A DNA stretch of 64,000 nucleotides from Anaerocolumna sp. (GTDB lineage Bacteria > Bacillota > Clostridia > Lachnospirales > Lachnospiraceae). This document shows positions 34,979-44,754 of this stretch, piece by piece (the stretch's first letter is position 1; each line of letters begins with the position of its first letter). The translations under genes and the position numbers were made by a program. Where the stretch lies: contig JARBTX010000011.1 in assembly GCA_029239975.1 (NCBI GenBank), positions 1 to 64,000 of the forward strand, read 5' to 3'. Below the pieces are notes generated by a model, which did not search any database, had not been told where the DNA came from, and worked only from the letters and a program-made list of their open reading frames with translations.

Positions 34979-35836
34979 ATGGTGTCCAATGTTATTTCCA
35001 AAATTGTTTCCATGCAACATAATTTCACTATGAGTGAAAATGAAATCAGCCAATATGTCATCAATAACCCTGATTTGGTTGTTTCTAGTACAATATCCAC
35101 AATAGCAAAAGAAACAGGTACATCAGAAGCCAGTATCAACAGATTCTGCAAAAAAATCGGTTATAAAGGCTTTAATGGATTTAAGATTGCTCTTGCACAG
35201 GAAAACTTCTATAACAATATCATGAAGCAGAATACGTATACCAATGATAGTGGTTTTATCTCTTCTGTAACTGCAGATTATCGACAAATGCTTATGAATA
35301 CTTCTGCTATGTTAGATGAAAGTATAGTAATAAAAGCTGTAAATGCGATTCGAACAGCCAACAATATTCATATATTTTCATTATCCAATATTTCATTAAT
35401 TGCAAGAGAACTTCAATTTAAATTCGACCAAATTGGTATTCGCTCTAAAGCGAGTACTGATATTATTGATATGAGAATACAGGCAACGAACATTGCTGCT
35501 GGTGATTTATCCATTTTTATAGCACCTACCATAATGATGAGAGATATCTACCAGATTGCGACAGCTTCCCTAGAACGTGGGGCTAAAAATCTAACTATTA
35601 CAAGTTACGATTCTCCAAAACTCAATGACATCTCAGAATACAAGTTTATTATTTCAGATAAAATAATTGCGAATAACTCGGTATCATTATCTAACAATTT
35701 AATGTTTTTATACGTGATTGATATTATCTACTCAGCATTACTTGGCAGCGATAAAGCGCTAAGACAAAAGAAATTAAATAGTGATGCAATTCTAAATAAT
35801 CTACAGATGATGGATGCTTACGGATTTGATTACTAA
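34979..35836 (+). CDS. RpiR-family transcriptional regulator
   Basis: 285 aa from the ATG at 34979, with AAGGAG eight bases upstream; the upstream in-frame ATG abuts the -10 box. The N-terminal HTH_6 domain (~1-75, with GTSEASINRFCKKIGYKGF) is followed by a SIS domain (~105-260) that binds a phosphosugar or related ligand. It is divergent from the FAD oxidoreductase operon with three GAAAA-TTTTC palindromes between, so it very likely controls that operon and itself. The effector may be a phosphorylated or acidic metabolite; not known. Confidence 0.87.
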   Translation: MVSNVISKIVSMQHNFTMSENEISQYVINNPDLVVSSTISTIAKETGTSEASINRFCKKIGYKGFNGFKIALAQENFYNNIMKQNTYTNDSGFISSVTADYRQMLMNTSAMLDESIVIKAVNAIRTANNIHIFSLSNISLIARELQFKFDQIGIRSKASTDIIDMRIQATNIAAGDLSIFIAPTIMMRDIYQIATASLERGAKNLTITSYDSPKLNDISEYKFIISDKIIANNSVSLSNNLMFLYVIDIIYSALLGSDKALRQKKLNSDAILNNLQMMDAYGFDY

Positions 35837-35843
35837 CTTTAAT

Positions 35844-35875
35844 AAAAACAAGCCACCAAAAGGTGGCTTGTTTTT
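35844..35875 (+). terminator. Terminator of the rpiR-type gene
   Basis: AAAAACAAGCCACC (35844-35857) / GGTGGCTTGTTTTT (35862-35875), 4-nt loop and T run. Confidence 0.9.
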
Positions 35876-35961
35876 ATTTTAAATTCTTATAATAATGCTA
35901 GTGAATAATTTAAATATAGCAGAATATATTTACAATAAGGGCGATTATATAGGTACAATCA

Positions 35962-37329
35962 ATGTCACAAATAAAAAATAGAATACCTTATCTTAATACC
36001 TGTACTCAAAATAACGGCATATCAGAACGGTATGTCAATCCATCTGATATTTATATTCAGTTTGGATATCGTATTGAGTTATTTTCATATGGGTTAAATG
36101 CACCCAGTTGTATGGTTTTCGATGAAAATGGTAATATCATAATATCTGAATCAGGATTTGCTAATAGTAAACCGAGAATTTTACGTTTGGTTAATGGACA
36201 ATATGAGGTACTTGCTGAAGATTTTAGTATTCCGATTTCTGGTGTGAATTATCTAAATGGAGAAATCTATGTATCCCATAGAGGATATGTAACTAAGTTG
36301 TTGCGAGATGGTACTAGACAAAATATTATTATGGGACTACCAAGCAATGGGGATCATTACAATAGCATAGTTGCTTTTTCACCTGATAATAAAATGTACT
36401 TTGGTCAAGGTACTGTAACGAATTCAGGTGTTGTTGGTAATGACAATGAATGGGTAAAAATATCACCTTTGTTATGTGATTATCCTGGTGATTATATCAT
36501 GTTATATGGACAAAACTATGCAAGTAGAAATATACTATCGGAAGCACTTCCTGATGATACTACACATACAGGAGCTTTTTCCCCATATGGCATTCCAAAT
36601 TTTCCATATGAAATAAGAAAAAGATATCTTAAAGCATCTGGTTCAATACTAAAATCAAATCTGGATGGTTCTGAGATTGAACAAGTTGCCTGGGGGTTTC
36701 GCAATCCTTCCTATATGAAATTCGATCGTGACGGTCAGTTATTTGTAGGAAATAATGGTTATAACAATATTGGAAGTAGGCCAATTGAAAATGCAACGGA
36801 TGATTGTTATTATATTAAATCCGGATTGTGGTATGGTTGGCCTGATTATTCTGGCGGTGAGGCTGTAAATAATCCTAGATTTCAACCAGATGGCGGAATA
36901 TTACCCGAACTATTACTGAAAAACCAACCAAATGTCCCACCAAGACCATTTGTTTCCTTCCCTGCTAATACGAACATTAGGGGTTTTGATTTTAATTACG
37001 ATACCGAATTCGGCCCATATGGGGATGTATATATAACAGAATATGGAAGTACTGTCCATTCTGAGTTAGGGTCACCGGTATCATATGCCAGTGCGGGTCA
37101 CCGTATATCAAGAATTGATATGAAATCAAGAATGATTAGTACATTTGCTATCAACAAATCTGGTTTCCCAGCTTCTATTTCTAGAGAAGGAGGATTCGAA
37201 AGGCCTACACATCTTTTATTTGGCCCAGATAAAGCTATGTATATATTAGATATGGGAATGAATTTCTTTAATAATCACGATGCATTTATACCAAGCACTG
37301 GTGTTATTTGGCGAGTTCAAAAAATATAA
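35962..37329 (+). CDS. Sorbosone/glucose dehydrogenase-like beta-propeller protein
   Basis: 455 aa. It shows repeated propeller blades (NAPSCMVFDENGNIIISESG, GDHYNSIVAFSPDNKMYFGQG, RNPSYMKFDRDGQLFVGNNG, RPTHLLFGPDKAMYILDMG) like the PQQ-dependent glucose/L-sorbosone dehydrogenases and NHL proteins. Clostridia normally do not make PQQ, and no signal peptide is present, so a structural or calcium-binding role is possible. The ribosome binding site is weak. It is followed by a terminator and then a Csp-like protease; both may be sporulation related, but this is inference. Confidence 0.7.
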   Translation: MSQIKNRIPYLNTCTQNNGISERYVNPSDIYIQFGYRIELFSYGLNAPSCMVFDENGNIIISESGFANSKPRILRLVNGQYEVLAEDFSIPISGVNYLNGEIYVSHRGYVTKLLRDGTRQNIIMGLPSNGDHYNSIVAFSPDNKMYFGQGTVTNSGVVGNDNEWVKISPLLCDYPGDYIMLYGQNYASRNILSEALPDDTTHTGAFSPYGIPNFPYEIRKRYLKASGSILKSNLDGSEIEQVAWGFRNPSYMKFDRDGQLFVGNNGYNNIGSRPIENATDDCYYIKSGLWYGWPDYSGGEAVNNPRFQPDGGILPELLLKNQPNVPPRPFVSFPANTNIRGFDFNYDTEFGPYGDVYITEYGSTVHSELGSPVSYASAGHRISRIDMKSRMISTFAINKSGFPASISREGGFERPTHLLFGPDKAMYILDMGMNFFNNHDAFIPSTGVIWRVQKI

Positions 37330-37332
37330 AAA

Positions 37333-37371
37333 AACTCTATACGTACTAATATTTTGAATACGTATAGAGTT
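37333..37371 (+). terminator. Terminator of the beta-propeller gene
   Basis: AACTCTATACGTA (37333-37345) / TACGTATAGAGTT (37359-37371), 13 bp, then a T-rich stretch. Confidence 0.75.
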
Positions 37372-37611
37372 ATTAATTTTATTCATTAAAGTTAAAATCC
37401 ATAACTATAATTAGAATTTCCTTTCAATTGAACTAATATCTATGTTCTTATGCAATCACAATATTTATTTATTGTATACTACTTTGCATTAACATTTATT
37501 CTATAAATCCATAAATTCAGATTTATATGAAATACTAGATTTTCATTCTGCACATTTTTTATTTACCAACATATATCATAAATAAGATTGAAATTGGGTG
37601 CTGGATAAGAT

Positions 37612-39354
37612 ATGAATAATGATGATAAATACAAAATCACAAGTAATGATTTTGCTGACCTTCTGATAGAATATAATGACAATTTCGATTTATTATCAAA
37701 GTATGGTGGAAGTTCTTATAATATTATTGATCGAAGATATGCTATCGTACATTTTCCCGTGAGCAATATGACCTCAAATAGTATCTATAAATATGGTTTT
37801 ACGAGCATACCAACCTGTTATGGACTTGTTTCAGCAAAAACTTTTGATTCATCTGGTATAAATCATGTCCGAAATCAGCAAAATGTTGAATTAAAAGGTC
37901 AAGGAGTATTAGTTGGTTTTGTTGATACTGGCATTGATTATACTCATCCAGCATTTCTTAACACTGATAATTCAACACGTATTTATTCAATCTGGGATCA
38001 ATCTTTAAACAGTGATAACAAGTACCCTGAAAATTATTTTTATGGTACTGAATTTACAAGAGAGCAAATTAACCAAGCTATAAATAGCGAAGACCCCTTT
38101 CATATTGTACCTAGCATAGACGAAATTGGACATGGTACAATGTTAGCTGGAATAACAGCCGGTTCTAATATACCTGAACAAGATTTTACAGGAATTGTTC
38201 CAGAAGCAGAATTCGTTATTGTAAAACTAAAGAGAGCGAAACCATATCTACTTAACTTTTATTCCATCCGCCCCGATGCAATTGCTTTTCAAGAAAACGA
38301 CATAATGATGGGTGTAAAATATTTATTAGAAGTTTCTGCGAGATTACAACGTCCTATAGCTATATGTATTGGAGTAGGATCATCCAATGGTGATCATAGT
38401 GGACGAAGTATGATGTCTAGTTATTTATCTTATATCAGTGACCGAACTGGTACCACTGTAGTGATAGCAGCAGGGAATGAAGGGAATCGCGGTCATCACT
38501 ATTATGGCGAAGTTTTACCATCAGAAGAATATGATATTGTTGAGCTTACTGTTGGTAATAATGAAAGTGGTTTTACAATGGAGTTATTAGGTATACCTCC
38601 TTCTCAGCTATGGGTTAATATGTTTGCTCCAACTGGCGAATTTGTTGCAAGGATTCCACCTAATTTAAATAAAACCAGGCAACTCTTTTATTCCAACACA
38701 ATCATATGGGTCGACAGTCGGGGGATGGAAGCCTTATCCAACGACCAAATTATTCTATTACGATTTCGAAATCCAATACCAGGTAATTGGCGATTTGTTG
38801 TATATGGACAGAGCGATATTATTGCTAGATATCATATTTGGTTGCCTATAACTGGCTTTATTACAGATGGTACTGTTTTTATTGAACCAAATAATTATAC
38901 TACCGTTACTTCTCCTGGTAATGCCAATCGTCCTATCGTAGTAACCGCATATGATCACATTAACAATCAACTTTATATAAATGCCAGCCGTGGTTACACA
39001 ATATTAAATGATCCCGTACCTGATATTGCAGCTCCTGGGGTTAATATTCTTTGTCCTATACCTAATAACAGTTATACAAGAGGCACAGGAACTAGCTTGG
39101 CTGCTGCACATACAACTGGAGTTGCTGCTATGCTTTTAGAATGGGGAATTGTTGAAAATAATCTCACGATTATGAATGGCTTACAAGTTAAAAAAATATT
39201 AATAGAAGGTGCAACTAGAAGCCCTGAATTAACATACCCAAATCCTGATTGGGGATATGGTAAATTAAATATTTCAGCAACTTATGATATTTTAAAAGAA
39301 GCATCTACAAATATACTTGAATTCTGTTCTTTTACACATTCATATTTACAATAA
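37612..39354 (+). CDS. Subtilisin-family protease, CspB-like, complete triad
   Basis: 580 aa. The S8 catalytic residues are all present: Asp105 (VDTGIDYTHP), His174 (IGHGTMLAG), Asn289 oxyanion (AAGNEGN), Ser495 (GTGTSLAAAH). No signal peptide. The length and the inserted beta-rich domain (~300-420) between His and Ser match the Csp germination proteases of clostridia, where CspB cleaves pro-SleC and CspC/CspA are inactive partners. With an intact triad this would be a CspB-type active enzyme. No SleC gene is visible here. Closes with a bidirectional terminator. Confidence 0.8.
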   Translation: MNNDDKYKITSNDFADLLIEYNDNFDLLSKYGGSSYNIIDRRYAIVHFPVSNMTSNSIYKYGFTSIPTCYGLVSAKTFDSSGINHVRNQQNVELKGQGVLVGFVDTGIDYTHPAFLNTDNSTRIYSIWDQSLNSDNKYPENYFYGTEFTREQINQAINSEDPFHIVPSIDEIGHGTMLAGITAGSNIPEQDFTGIVPEAEFVIVKLKRAKPYLLNFYSIRPDAIAFQENDIMMGVKYLLEVSARLQRPIAICIGVGSSNGDHSGRSMMSSYLSYISDRTGTTVVIAAGNEGNRGHHYYGEVLPSEEYDIVELTVGNNESGFTMELLGIPPSQLWVNMFAPTGEFVARIPPNLNKTRQLFYSNTIIWVDSRGMEALSNDQIILLRFRNPIPGNWRFVVYGQSDIIARYHIWLPITGFITDGTVFIEPNNYTTVTSPGNANRPIVVTAYDHINNQLYINASRGYTILNDPVPDIAAPGVNILCPIPNNSYTRGTGTSLAAAHTTGVAAMLLEWGIVENNLTIMNGLQVKKILIEGATRSPELTYPNPDWGYGKLNISATYDILKEASTNILEFCSFTHSYLQ

Positions 39355-39359
39355 AAAAT

Positions 39360-39388
39360 AGGGCTTTGCATATTATTGCAAAAGCCCT
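39360..39388. terminator. Bidirectional terminator between Csp-like and M42 genes
   Basis: AGGGCTTTGCA (39360-39370) pairs with TGCAAAAGCCCT (39377-39388), with one bulged base and T runs on both strands. Confidence 0.8.
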
Positions 39389-39404
39389 TTATGTATTCTT
39401 TTTA

Positions 39405-40427
39405 TTAACTTATATATGCTTTAATTAAATTTAACGTATGTTCTAAGGCACTAACATGTGTTCTTTCCATACCATGAGATGCATGTATTCCTTGCCCAAT
39501 TAAGGCTCCACGTATATTATTTCCGCCTCTAAGTGCAGCAGACACATCTGAACCATAATGTGGAAAGATATCTACAACGTAATTTATCTGATTTTCTTTC
39601 GCAAGTTTAATTAATTTATTTGTTAACTCATAATCATATGGTCCACTAGAATCTTTTGCACAAATAGAAACTGCATACTCATTTCCATTTAAGTCATCTC
39701 CGATTGCTCCCATATCAATAGCTATAAATTCAGATATTTCAGAAGGTATCCAGCTAGCACCAAAGCCTACTTCTTCATAATTACTAAGTAATATCTTTAT
39801 ATTATCCTTTGGAACTATACTATGTTCTGATAACTCTTTTAATAAACCTAGTAGCACAGCTACAGATGCTTTATCATCTAAGTGTCTTGATTTTATAAAT
39901 CCCTTTTCGGTATATTCAAAATTCGCATAAAAGCTAATATAATCTCCACTATTAATTCCTAAGGCTATTACATCCTCTTTATTTTTTACCTGTTCATCTA
40001 TACGAATTTCCATGTTTCTTTCATTACGCTCCAGTGTCCTTGCATCATCGTAACTATGTACAGATGGGCTTTTTGAAAGTATGGTACCCGTATATACCTT
40101 TCCTTCTCTTGTATGAATTTTGCAATAACTTCCTTCAATGCTTTCCATGGAATACCCACCAACAAGTGTAAATTTCAGCATACCAGTAGGAGATATGGAA
40201 CGAACCATTGCACCAAGAGTATCTACATGCGCTGATAACCCTATGGTATCGCAGCTTTTTCCTTTAACGGAAATAATTAATCCACCACGTTTACTATATT
40301 CATGATCGAATCCTAGCGTTTCAGCTTCGTCTTTTACAAATTCCATAACTTCACTGGTAAAACCTGATGGGCTAGGTATATTCACTAATGTTTCTAAAGT
40401 CTTTACAATATATTCTGTTGTTGTCAT
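39405..40427 (-). CDS. M42-family metallo-aminopeptidase
   Basis: 340 aa. The dinuclear-site residues are visible: His67 (SAHVDTLG), Asp184 (RHLDDKAS), Glu218/Glu219 (YEEVGFG), Asp238 (AIDMGA) and His318 (HASHGMER). It matches the FrvX/PepA glutamyl or general aminopeptidase group that forms dodecameric cytosolic particles trimming peptides. GGAGAG precedes the ATG. Next to a cyclase-family gene, with which it could be cotranscribed. Confidence 0.88.
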   Translation of the reverse strand: MTTTEYIVKTLETLVNIPSPSGFTSEVMEFVKDEAETLGFDHEYSKRGGLIISVKGKSCDTIGLSAHVDTLGAMVRSISPTGMLKFTLVGGYSMESIEGSYCKIHTREGKVYTGTILSKSPSVHSYDDARTLERNERNMEIRIDEQVKNKEDVIALGINSGDYISFYANFEYTEKGFIKSRHLDDKASVAVLLGLLKELSEHSIVPKDNIKILLSNYEEVGFGASWIPSEISEFIAIDMGAIGDDLNGNEYAVSICAKDSSGPYDYELTNKLIKLAKENQINYVVDIFPHYGSDVSAALRGGNNIRGALIGQGIHASHGMERTHVSALEHTLNLIKAYIS

Positions 40428-40494
40428 ATGAACTCTCCATTCTATCCAAAAACCGCGAATTTAGACATCACATAAATTCGATATGTGAATTACT

Positions 40495-41073
40495 TCATTC
40501 ATTTATATCAATTAATACTGCTCTGCAAGGGGCACCATCGCTTCCACCTAGTTTTAATGGTGCTGCAGACAACAGATAATTCCCACATGGTATATCTGTT
40601 AATCGTATTCCTTCTAATAAAACAACTTCTTCCTTTAATAATTCAAGATGAACTTCCATAGGTGCATCAACTGGACCAACACTTTGGCTCTCAACTCCAA
40701 TTAATTCAATATGGTAGTTGTTTAATAATTTTGCAATTTCTATTGTAATAATAACATTTCCCTTAAATAACAACCGTTTCTCACAAGATGTTAATACGTT
40801 TTCCATTTGCTCTAAATTAGGCTGTGTATCAAAAGATACTACACTACATTTGCCTATACATTTATTTAAATTCATTTGTTCTATGGTTTTACCGTTGTCA
40901 TAAAAGTGATATGGTGCGTCAATGTGAGTACCATTATGAGCACACATATTTAATACTGTTAAATTACAAGGTGCTCCATCCTTTATTTTTAACTGACGAA
41001 TGAAGGTAGGTGGCACATCTCCTTTATATACATTACTGGTAAACAACTCTTGTGTTATATCATATAACTTCAT
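40495..41073 (-). CDS. Cyclase family protein (kynurenine formamidase-like)
   Basis: 192 aa from the ATG at 41073; an in-frame GTG at 41079 is possible since GGGAG is 11 bases from the ATG and 5 from the GTG. It contains the metal-binding HNGTHIDAPYHF motif of the cyclase/KynB family, which hydrolyses N-formylkynurenine or related amides. Active against what is unknown; no tryptophan-catabolism genes are nearby. Between exoIII and the M42 peptidase. Confidence 0.82.
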   Translation of the reverse strand: MKLYDITQELFTSNVYKGDVPPTFIRQLKIKDGAPCNLTVLNMCAHNGTHIDAPYHFYDNGKTIEQMNLNKCIGKCSVVSFDTQPNLEQMENVLTSCEKRLLFKGNVIITIEIAKLLNNYHIELIGVESQSVGPVDAPMEVHLELLKEEVVLLEGIRLTDIPCGNYLLSAAPLKLGGSDGAPCRAVLIDINE

Positions 41074-41099
41074 ACCCACATTTACTCCCTACTTTTATG

Positions 41100-41855
41100 T
41101 TATAGATTAATCTCTAAGCCAACAGGACAATGATCACTTCCTAGTATATCTTTATGAATTATACTGTCTTTTATATTCCCTTTTAGCTTTTCAGATACGA
41201 TAAAATAATCAATACGCCAACCTACATTTTTCTCTCTGGCACGGAACATATAGGACCACCAAGTATATGCATCTGTTATATCTGGATATAGAAAACGGTA
41301 GGAATCTACAAAGCCACTACCTAATAATTCTGTCATTTTAGCTCTTTCTTCATTTGAAAAACCTGCACTTTTTGTATTAGACTTAGGATTTTTTAAATCG
41401 ATCTCATTATGAGCAACATTTAAATCACCGCATAGTATAACTGGTTTATTTTTTTCTAAATTTAATATATAAGCTCTAAAATCATCTTCCCATTCCATAC
41501 GGTATTCTAACCTAGCCAATTCTCTTTGAGAATTTGGAGTATATACTGTAACCAAATAGAAATCCTTAAATTCTAAGGTTATAACTCTTCCCTCATCCCC
41601 ATGCTTGTCCATTCCTAAATCATAAGATACTGAAAGTGGTTCTATTTTCGTAAATACTGCGGTACCAGAATAACCTTTTTTTACTGCACTATTCCAATAT
41701 TGTTTATATCCTTCAAATTCTAGTTCCACTTGTTCTGGTTGCATCTTTGTTTCTTGAATACAAAATACATCTGCATCCACTTCTTTAAAGAAATCTTCAA
41801 ATCCTTTGGTTAAACAAGCACGTAACCCATTTACATTCCATGATATTAACTTCAT
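41100..41855 (-). CDS. xth: Exodeoxyribonuclease III
   Basis: 251 aa. Endonuclease/exonuclease/phosphatase fold with SWNVNGLRACLTKGFEDFF, the catalytic Glu in QETKMQ, GDLNVAH and the C-terminal GSDHCPVGLEI. It is an AP endonuclease and 3'-exonuclease for base-excision repair. AGGAG precedes the ATG. It is followed at close range by the cyclase gene. Full length and ordinary. Confidence 0.95.
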   Translation of the reverse strand: MKLISWNVNGLRACLTKGFEDFFKEVDADVFCIQETKMQPEQVELEFEGYKQYWNSAVKKGYSGTAVFTKIEPLSVSYDLGMDKHGDEGRVITLEFKDFYLVTVYTPNSQRELARLEYRMEWEDDFRAYILNLEKNKPVILCGDLNVAHNEIDLKNPKSNTKSAGFSNEERAKMTELLGSGFVDSYRFLYPDITDAYTWWSYMFRAREKNVGWRIDYFIVSEKLKGNIKDSIIHKDILGSDHCPVGLEINL

Positions 41856-41926
41856 AATTTCTCCTATCTACCTTGATACGAATCAGGTTGCTGTAAATTA
41901 ATAACTATGAATCATACATTCAATTT

Positions 41927-42577
41927 TTAAAGTGTTATTAATAAGCTTTTAAGTTCCTGTACGGTTTCAATGATATAATCTGCTCCGTGAGTAATAAATT
42001 CTTCACGGTTTCCAAAACCATATAAAACTGCAATGGCTGGTATTCCATTTTCTTTTGCACCAAGAATGTCATGATAACGATCTCCAACCATAATTACTTC
42101 TTCTGGATTTGTAATCTGATTTTTTTCTAATGCATAACGAATTACATCACCTTTTTTTGACCTTGTACTATCCATGCTACTTCCACAGACATCTCTAAAA
42201 TATTTTGATAAGTCAAAATGCTCCATAATTTGTTTTGCAAACTTTTCAGGTTTTGATGTAGCAACAATAAGTTGATACCCCTTTTCTGTTAAGGTAGCAA
42301 ATAAATCGCTAATACCTTCATATTCATAATTTTCATATATCCCAGTATCTACATAACGTTCTCTATATTTTTCAACTGCTAAATTAGCTTTCATTTCGTC
42401 AAATCCCCAAAACTCTTTAAAACCATCTTTTAAAGGTGGACCAATATGTTTACATAAAGAGTCTAAATCATTGACTTCAATTCCCATAGCTTTCAGAGCA
42501 TATTGAATTGATTTTGTTATACCTTCTTTGGGATTTGTAATCGTTCCATCTAAATCAAATAATATATATTTTATCAA
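41927..42577 (-). CDS. HAD-superfamily phosphatase (Gph/PpaX-like)
   Basis: 216 aa. Motif I FDLDGTITNPKEG, motif II VATSKPEKF, motif IV VGDRYHDILGAKENGI; a helical cap lies between ~15 and 80. It could be phosphoglycolate phosphatase or pyrophosphatase PpaX-like. The start is TTG at 42577 with AAAGGA eight bases before it. Upstream is a small membrane protein gene, downstream exoIII; phosphoglycolate arising from DNA repair would fit exoIII, but that is speculation. Confidence 0.87.
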   Translation of the reverse strand: MIKYILFDLDGTITNPKEGITKSIQYALKAMGIEVNDLDSLCKHIGPPLKDGFKEFWGFDEMKANLAVEKYRERYVDTGIYENYEYEGISDLFATLTEKGYQLIVATSKPEKFAKQIMEHFDLSKYFRDVCGSSMDSTRSKKGDVIRYALEKNQITNPEEVIMVGDRYHDILGAKENGIPAIAVLYGFGNREEFITHGADYIIETVQELKSLLITL

Positions 42578-42667
42578 TTTTATGTCCTTTCTAGTTTGTC
42601 TGAAATAATAGTTAAATCGTTTAGTCTTCTAATTATAACACAATCAATACGAATTTTGCAGATTCAG

Positions 42668-43189
42668 TTAATCATACAAACTACTGTAATCATCTAAACG
42701 TTTCTTTAATAGCGTAAAAATATCTTCCAAAGACATATCCTTTGCCTTATCCACTTTTATGGATAAAGGGGGGATTTGCATATTGGTATTGGTTTTGGCT
42801 ATACGTTGCTTTAGTGGAGACAATTTTGTAATAAAATCATTCTCATCTTTTGGAATAACTCCGATCACCTTTTGTCCCATCATATTTACAATGCAAAATT
42901 TATCTATATCTTGAAATGGAATAAATCCAACTGAACTATTAGATGAGCTATCTATAATACCATCAAACGTAATTGTAAGTAATGGTTTTCTTTGTACACT
43001 ACGGCCTAAGGATAATAAAAAATAGATACAGAAAAAGATTGCAGAAGGAAAACTAAGTAAGGTCAGAATGATTTTCTTTTCTCTTATTCCATATATCCAT
43101 ACTATAATAGATAAGACTAACATAATAAAACCCAAACACATTAATCTTAATGCTTTTGATTGCTTTTCTTCTATTACAATCTTCTCCAC
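42668..43189 (-). CDS. STM3941-like two-TM membrane protein
   Basis: 173 aa. Two adjacent hydrophobic segments (~15-35 and ~38-62) are followed by a soluble PH-like domain (LLTITFDGIIDSSSNSSVGF, FQDIDKFCI). It matches the STM3941-type family of unknown role. Cytoplasmic tail after the membrane hairpin. Stands before the HAD phosphatase gene on the same strand. Confidence 0.65.
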   Translation of the reverse strand: MEKIVIEEKQSKALRLMCLGFIMLVLSIIVWIYGIREKKIILTLLSFPSAIFFCIYFLLSLGRSVQRKPLLTITFDGIIDSSSNSSVGFIPFQDIDKFCIVNMMGQKVIGVIPKDENDFITKLSPLKQRIAKTNTNMQIPPLSIKVDKAKDMSLEDIFTLLKKRLDDYSSLYD

Positions 43190-43465
43190 TATATACCCTC
43201 CTAAAGCTTACTACTTATTCTGCATAATGACTATATTTTATATGTTATAATTAAAAAAAGCAAGTATACATACGAATAATATGAGATATTTTTCCTTTTA
43301 TTTACTTAGTTAAGAAGAGTTTTTAACTGTATAAAGTTATCATTTGACGAGCTATTTATAATTATGTATACTTTGACTAACTGATTAAAAATATGATATA
43401 TTTTAATAGATAATTTAAATTTAATTTCTTAATATCTTATACAAATAGAAGGGATATGAAAAAGA

Positions 43466-44293
43466 ATGAAAACCTTATATATTTCCGATTTGGATGGAAC
43501 TTTATTAAATGAAAAGGTGGAATTATCAGATTACACCATATCTACATTAAATTCAATGATTCAAAAAGGAGTTCATTTTACCATTGCAACTGCTAGAACA
43601 GCTGCATCCGTAGTTAAAATAATGGAATCTGTGTCCATTCAAATTCCGATAATCTTAATGAATGGAGTACTAATTTACGATATCCCTTCCAAAAAATACT
43701 TAAAAATCGAAGGGCTAACCAAACAAAGCATACAAACAATCATTTCAATATTGAAAGAACATGAACTAAATGGCTTTATGTATGAAGTAAAAGATCATAT
43801 ATTAGCTACTTATTATCAAAGCCTTGATACCAAAGCATTAAAAGAATTTCATGACGAGAGAGTAAATAAATATCAAAAAAAATTTATACAGGTTTCTGAT
43901 TTTAACCAAGTAGACCCTACTCATATTATATACTTTGCTCTAATGGATACGAAAGAAAAATTAGAGTCAGCATATAACCAATTATCCCAAATTCCTGATA
44001 TATCATTAGCTTTTTATAAAGATATTTATACAGAGGATGACATCTGGTTTTTAGAGATTTTTAGTGTAAACGCAACCAAGTATAATGCCGCTATGTATTT
44101 AAAGTCCTCTTATAATTACGATCGCTTAATTGGTTTTGGTGACAATTTAAATGATTTACCACTTTTTAAAGCTTGCGATGAAACATATGCAGTGAAAAAT
44201 GCAAAGGATGAACTAAAAATACAAGCTACTACTATAATCGAAAGTAATCTAGATAACGGAGTAGCCAAATGGATAGAAAGGAATGCCTTATGA
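43466..44293 (+). CDS. Cof-type HAD-IIB hydrolase
   Basis: 275 aa. Motif I ISDLDGTLLNEKVEL, motif II FTIATARTAAS, and motif IV GFGDNLNDLPLFKACD with the C2B cap (~85-190). These enzymes dephosphorylate sugar phosphates or pyridoxal phosphate. The ribosome binding site GAAGGG lies 12 bases upstream. Its stop overlaps the Ogt gene start by ATGA (44290-44293), so the pair is translationally coupled. Confidence 0.88.
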   Translation: MKTLYISDLDGTLLNEKVELSDYTISTLNSMIQKGVHFTIATARTAASVVKIMESVSIQIPIILMNGVLIYDIPSKKYLKIEGLTKQSIQTIISILKEHELNGFMYEVKDHILATYYQSLDTKALKEFHDERVNKYQKKFIQVSDFNQVDPTHIIYFALMDTKEKLESAYNQLSQIPDISLAFYKDIYTEDDIWFLEIFSVNATKYNAAMYLKSSYNYDRLIGFGDNLNDLPLFKACDETYAVKNAKDELKIQATTIIESNLDNGVAKWIERNAL

Positions 44294-44754
44294 AATATGC
44301 CTACATTTATGAAACAAAAATCGGAAGAATTGGTATTGCAGAAAGTGATGACTGTATTACTGGTGTTTATCTTGCAAATGAAGAATTACCATCTGATTCT
44401 ATCTTAGAAGAAACTCATATTTTACAAAAAGCAGCAAGCCAGTTGTATGAATATTTAGATGGAAAACGTAGAGTTTTCGACTTACCATTAGCTCCAACTG
44501 GAACACTATTTCAAATAAAAGTATGGAATGCCTTACAGGCCATTCCATTTGGTGAAACCAGAAGTTATAAACAAATCGCGGAAGCGGTAGGTAATCCAAA
44601 AGCCTCACGTGCAGTAGGTATGGCTAATAACAAAAATCCAATTGCTATCTTCATACCCTGCCACCGTGTTATTGGTTCCAACGGAACTTTAGTCGGGTAT
44701 GCTGGTGGATTAAAGATGAAAGAGCAATTACTATCCATTGAAAAATTGATTTAG
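44290..44754 (+). CDS. ogt: Methylated-DNA--protein-cysteine methyltransferase
   Basis: 154 aa. The acceptor site IPCHRVIGS (Cys124) and the helix FGETRSYKQIA are diagnostic. It removes O6-methyl from guanine in DNA. Preferred start ATG at 44290, which has AGAAAGGA upstream inside the HAD gene's end; the earlier ATG at 44269 lacks one. Four-base overlap with the HAD gene suggests coupling. Confidence 0.92.
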   Translation: MKYAYIYETKIGRIGIAESDDCITGVYLANEELPSDSILEETHILQKAASQLYEYLDGKRRVFDLPLAPTGTLFQIKVWNALQAIPFGETRSYKQIAEAVGNPKASRAVGMANNKNPIAIFIPCHRVIGSNGTLVGYAGGLKMKEQLLSIEKLI

